A program made the position numbers and the translations under genes. Positions 4,622 to 5,632 of a stretch of DNA of 5,632 nucleotides are shown here, one piece after another. Numbering within the stretch: the stretch's first letter is position 1; every line of letters begins with the position of its first letter. The notes under the pieces were generated by a model. It was not told the origin of the DNA. It did no database searches and saw only the letters and a program-made list of their open reading frames with translations. The stretch is taken from the NCBI GenBank assembly GCA_021791015.1, contig JAJYFH010000048.1:1-5632 (forward strand). Reading direction: 5' to 3'. The DNA comes from a bacterium. GTDB lineage: Bacteria > Patescibacteriota > CPR2 > UBA1875 > JAJYID01.

Positions 4622-5482
4622 ATGAAGACAAGCATTATAGTACTGACATTCAACGGATTAGAGCTTAATAAAAAATGCATTGATTCTGTTCTGAAATATA
4701 CAGACTCTGATTTTGAATTGATAATTATCGACAATGCCTCTAAAGATGGCACGCCGGAATATTTAGAAAACCTGACAGATTCGCGCATTGAAATAATGTA
4801 CAACAAGAAAAACGCCGGTTTTGCCAAGGGAAACAATCAGGGCGCTAAGAAAGCCACCGGCGAAACATTAGTTTTTCTAAATAACGACACGGGAGTCACT
4901 CAGAATTGGCTTTCGCCTCTCCTAAAAGCCCTTGAGGACAAGAAAACAGGCATTGCCGCCGGGAAGATGCTCTACCCCGACGGTAAAATACAGCATGCCG
5001 GTGTAGCCGTAAGCGATAAGGGCATACCTCGTCACATTTACAGAAGGTTTGATAGCGATTTCCTTCCGGCAAACAAGAAACGAGAGTTTCAGGCCGTCAC
5101 CGGCGCCTGCATGGCTATAAAAAGAGATCTTTTTGAGAAAATAGGCGGGTTTGATGAGCATTACATAAATGGCCTTGAGGATGTCGACCTTTGCTTCGCG
5201 GCAAAAAAATTAGGGTATAGGATTATGTACATCCCCAAAAGTGTAATAATTCATCACGAAAGTGTTTCTAAGGACAGGTTCAAGCATGTCTACCGCAACA
5301 TCGAACATTACAAAAGCAAGTGGCCGGATGTTACTCCGGACGAAGATCATATCTATAAAGAAGATGGCTTTGGCAGTCTATTTATTCTCAAACAGCACAT
5401 AAATAACCGATATTTAACCGGCAACTATCTCGATAAAATGAAAACCGTACTTAAGAAAGCTCTAGGGAAGCCGGCCGGCTAA
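4622..5482 (+). CDS. GT2 family glycosyltransferase, rhamnosyltransferase-like, without membrane tail
   Basis: A 286-residue GT-A enzyme expected to add a sugar from a nucleotide donor to a surface glycan. Motifs: IVLTFNG at 6-12, IIIDNASKDGT at 34-44 with Asp37, NKKNAGFAKGNNQG at 61-74, metal-binding LNNDTGV at 86-92 with Asp89, TGACMAIKRD at 160-169, GLEDVDLCFAAKKLGYR at 184-200 with Glu186-Asp187, and HHES at 211-214. It shares the NKKNxGFAxGNNxG block with the enzyme at 332-1345 but ends in a polar, lysine-rich tail with no hydrophobic segment, so it is probably peripheral. Start choice: the frame is open from ATG 4556, but those 22 extra residues overlap the divergent promoter region and carry no family motif, whereas MKTSIIVLTFNG is the typical N-terminus. 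The 3' end overlaps a convergent membrane-protein gene by 32 nt. Donor and acceptor are unknown. Confidence 0.92.
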   Translation: MKTSIIVLTFNGLELNKKCIDSVLKYTDSDFELIIIDNASKDGTPEYLENLTDSRIEIMYNKKNAGFAKGNNQGAKKATGETLVFLNNDTGVTQNWLSPLLKALEDKKTGIAAGKMLYPDGKIQHAGVAVSDKGIPRHIYRRFDSDFLPANKKREFQAVTGACMAIKRDLFEKIGGFDEHYINGLEDVDLCFAAKKLGYRIMYIPKSVIIHHESVSKDRFKHVYRNIEHYKSKWPDVTPDEDHIYKEDGFGSLFILKQHINNRYLTGNYLDKMKTVLKKALGKPAG

Positions 5483-5632
5483 GCTTTGGCGACCTTTTGT
5501 GTGTTGCCACTAGGTAAGCCCCTGTTACAACCAGGGCAATTGAATTTATGAGAATAAAATTGTTGATAATGGCATCAACGGACCCGTTATTTGCATAAGA
5601 AACAACAAAAACCAAAACAGCCGCTACCGGCC
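5451..5632 (-). CDS. Integral membrane protein, C-terminal fragment (possibly APC-type permease)
   Basis: On the minus strand a frame open from the right edge ends at TAA 5453-5451, giving 59 complete residues. It begins PVAAVLVFVVSYANNGSVDA, continues with a second hydrophobic segment (about residues 21-42, IINNFILINSIALVVTGAYL and on) and ends in a basic, polar tail (THKRSPKLSRPASLELS). The layout of a Pro-led helix, a short loop with GS(V/F)DA, one more helix and then a basic R-x-P tail resembles the C-terminal end of APC-superfamily amino acid permeases; this is recall from a short fragment and a different polytopic protein is possible. The final 32 nt overlap the convergent glycosyltransferase. 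No terminator is seen between the two. That it is a real gene is supported by hydrophobic, protein-like composition over the whole fragment and by compact convergent packing as at 1301-1345. Confidence 0.62.
   Translation of the reverse strand, partial: PVAAVLVFVVSYANNGSVDAIINNFILINSIALVVTGAYLVATHKRSPKLSRPASLELS

Overview
The window looks like a piece of a small-genome, moderately AT-rich bacterium, most plausibly a member of the Patescibacteria/CPR (Parcubacteria-like). This is an inference from three things: the style of the two secreted proteins (one beginning after its signal peptide with an 'xYIIPDSTFxNxGSMSE' segment, one combining CHAP with tandem repeats and a DUF11-like end), very compact gene ends, and promoters lying almost on top of start codons. 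UGA acts as a stop (for example at 1343-1345 and 1684-1686), so the code is standard and not the UGA=Gly code of Gracilibacteria/SR1. No rRNA, tRNA, IS element or CRISPR array was found.

Layout. 1-185 (-): N-terminus of a secreted protein running off the left edge. 186-331: divergent promoter region. 332-1345 (+): family 2 glycosyltransferase (GT2) of the rhamnosyltransferase-like type with a hydrophobic C-terminal part. 1301-1684 (-): small DUF2304 membrane protein, convergent with and overlapping the previous gene. 1684-2388 (-): polyprenyl-phosphate sugar transferase-like GT2 (DPM-type), whose stop codon overlaps the DUF2304 start (TGATG), giving a two-gene operon. 2411-2603: non-coding stretch with a 17-bp palindrome. 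2604-4511 (-): 635-residue secreted CHAP protein with three ~125-residue tandem repeats and a C-terminal beta-sandwich-like domain. 4512-4621: divergent promoter region. 4622-5482 (+): a second rhamnosyltransferase-like GT2. 5451-5632 (-): C-terminus of an integral membrane protein, convergent with and overlapping the GT2, running off the right edge.

How the genes fit together. The theme is the cell surface: three GT2 enzymes (two transferring sugars from nucleotide sugars to glycan chains, one probably charging a lipid carrier), a small membrane partner, and two exported proteins, one a probable peptidoglycan hydrolase. The genes form several short transcription units in alternating orientation, so this is a cell-envelope neighbourhood and not one glycan operon. 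I see no evidence of a defence system or other clearly new system. The most distinctive item is the repeat architecture of the CHAP protein. A secondary item is a shared extended -10 motif (TGTGn-TAwrAT-G) in front of three genes.
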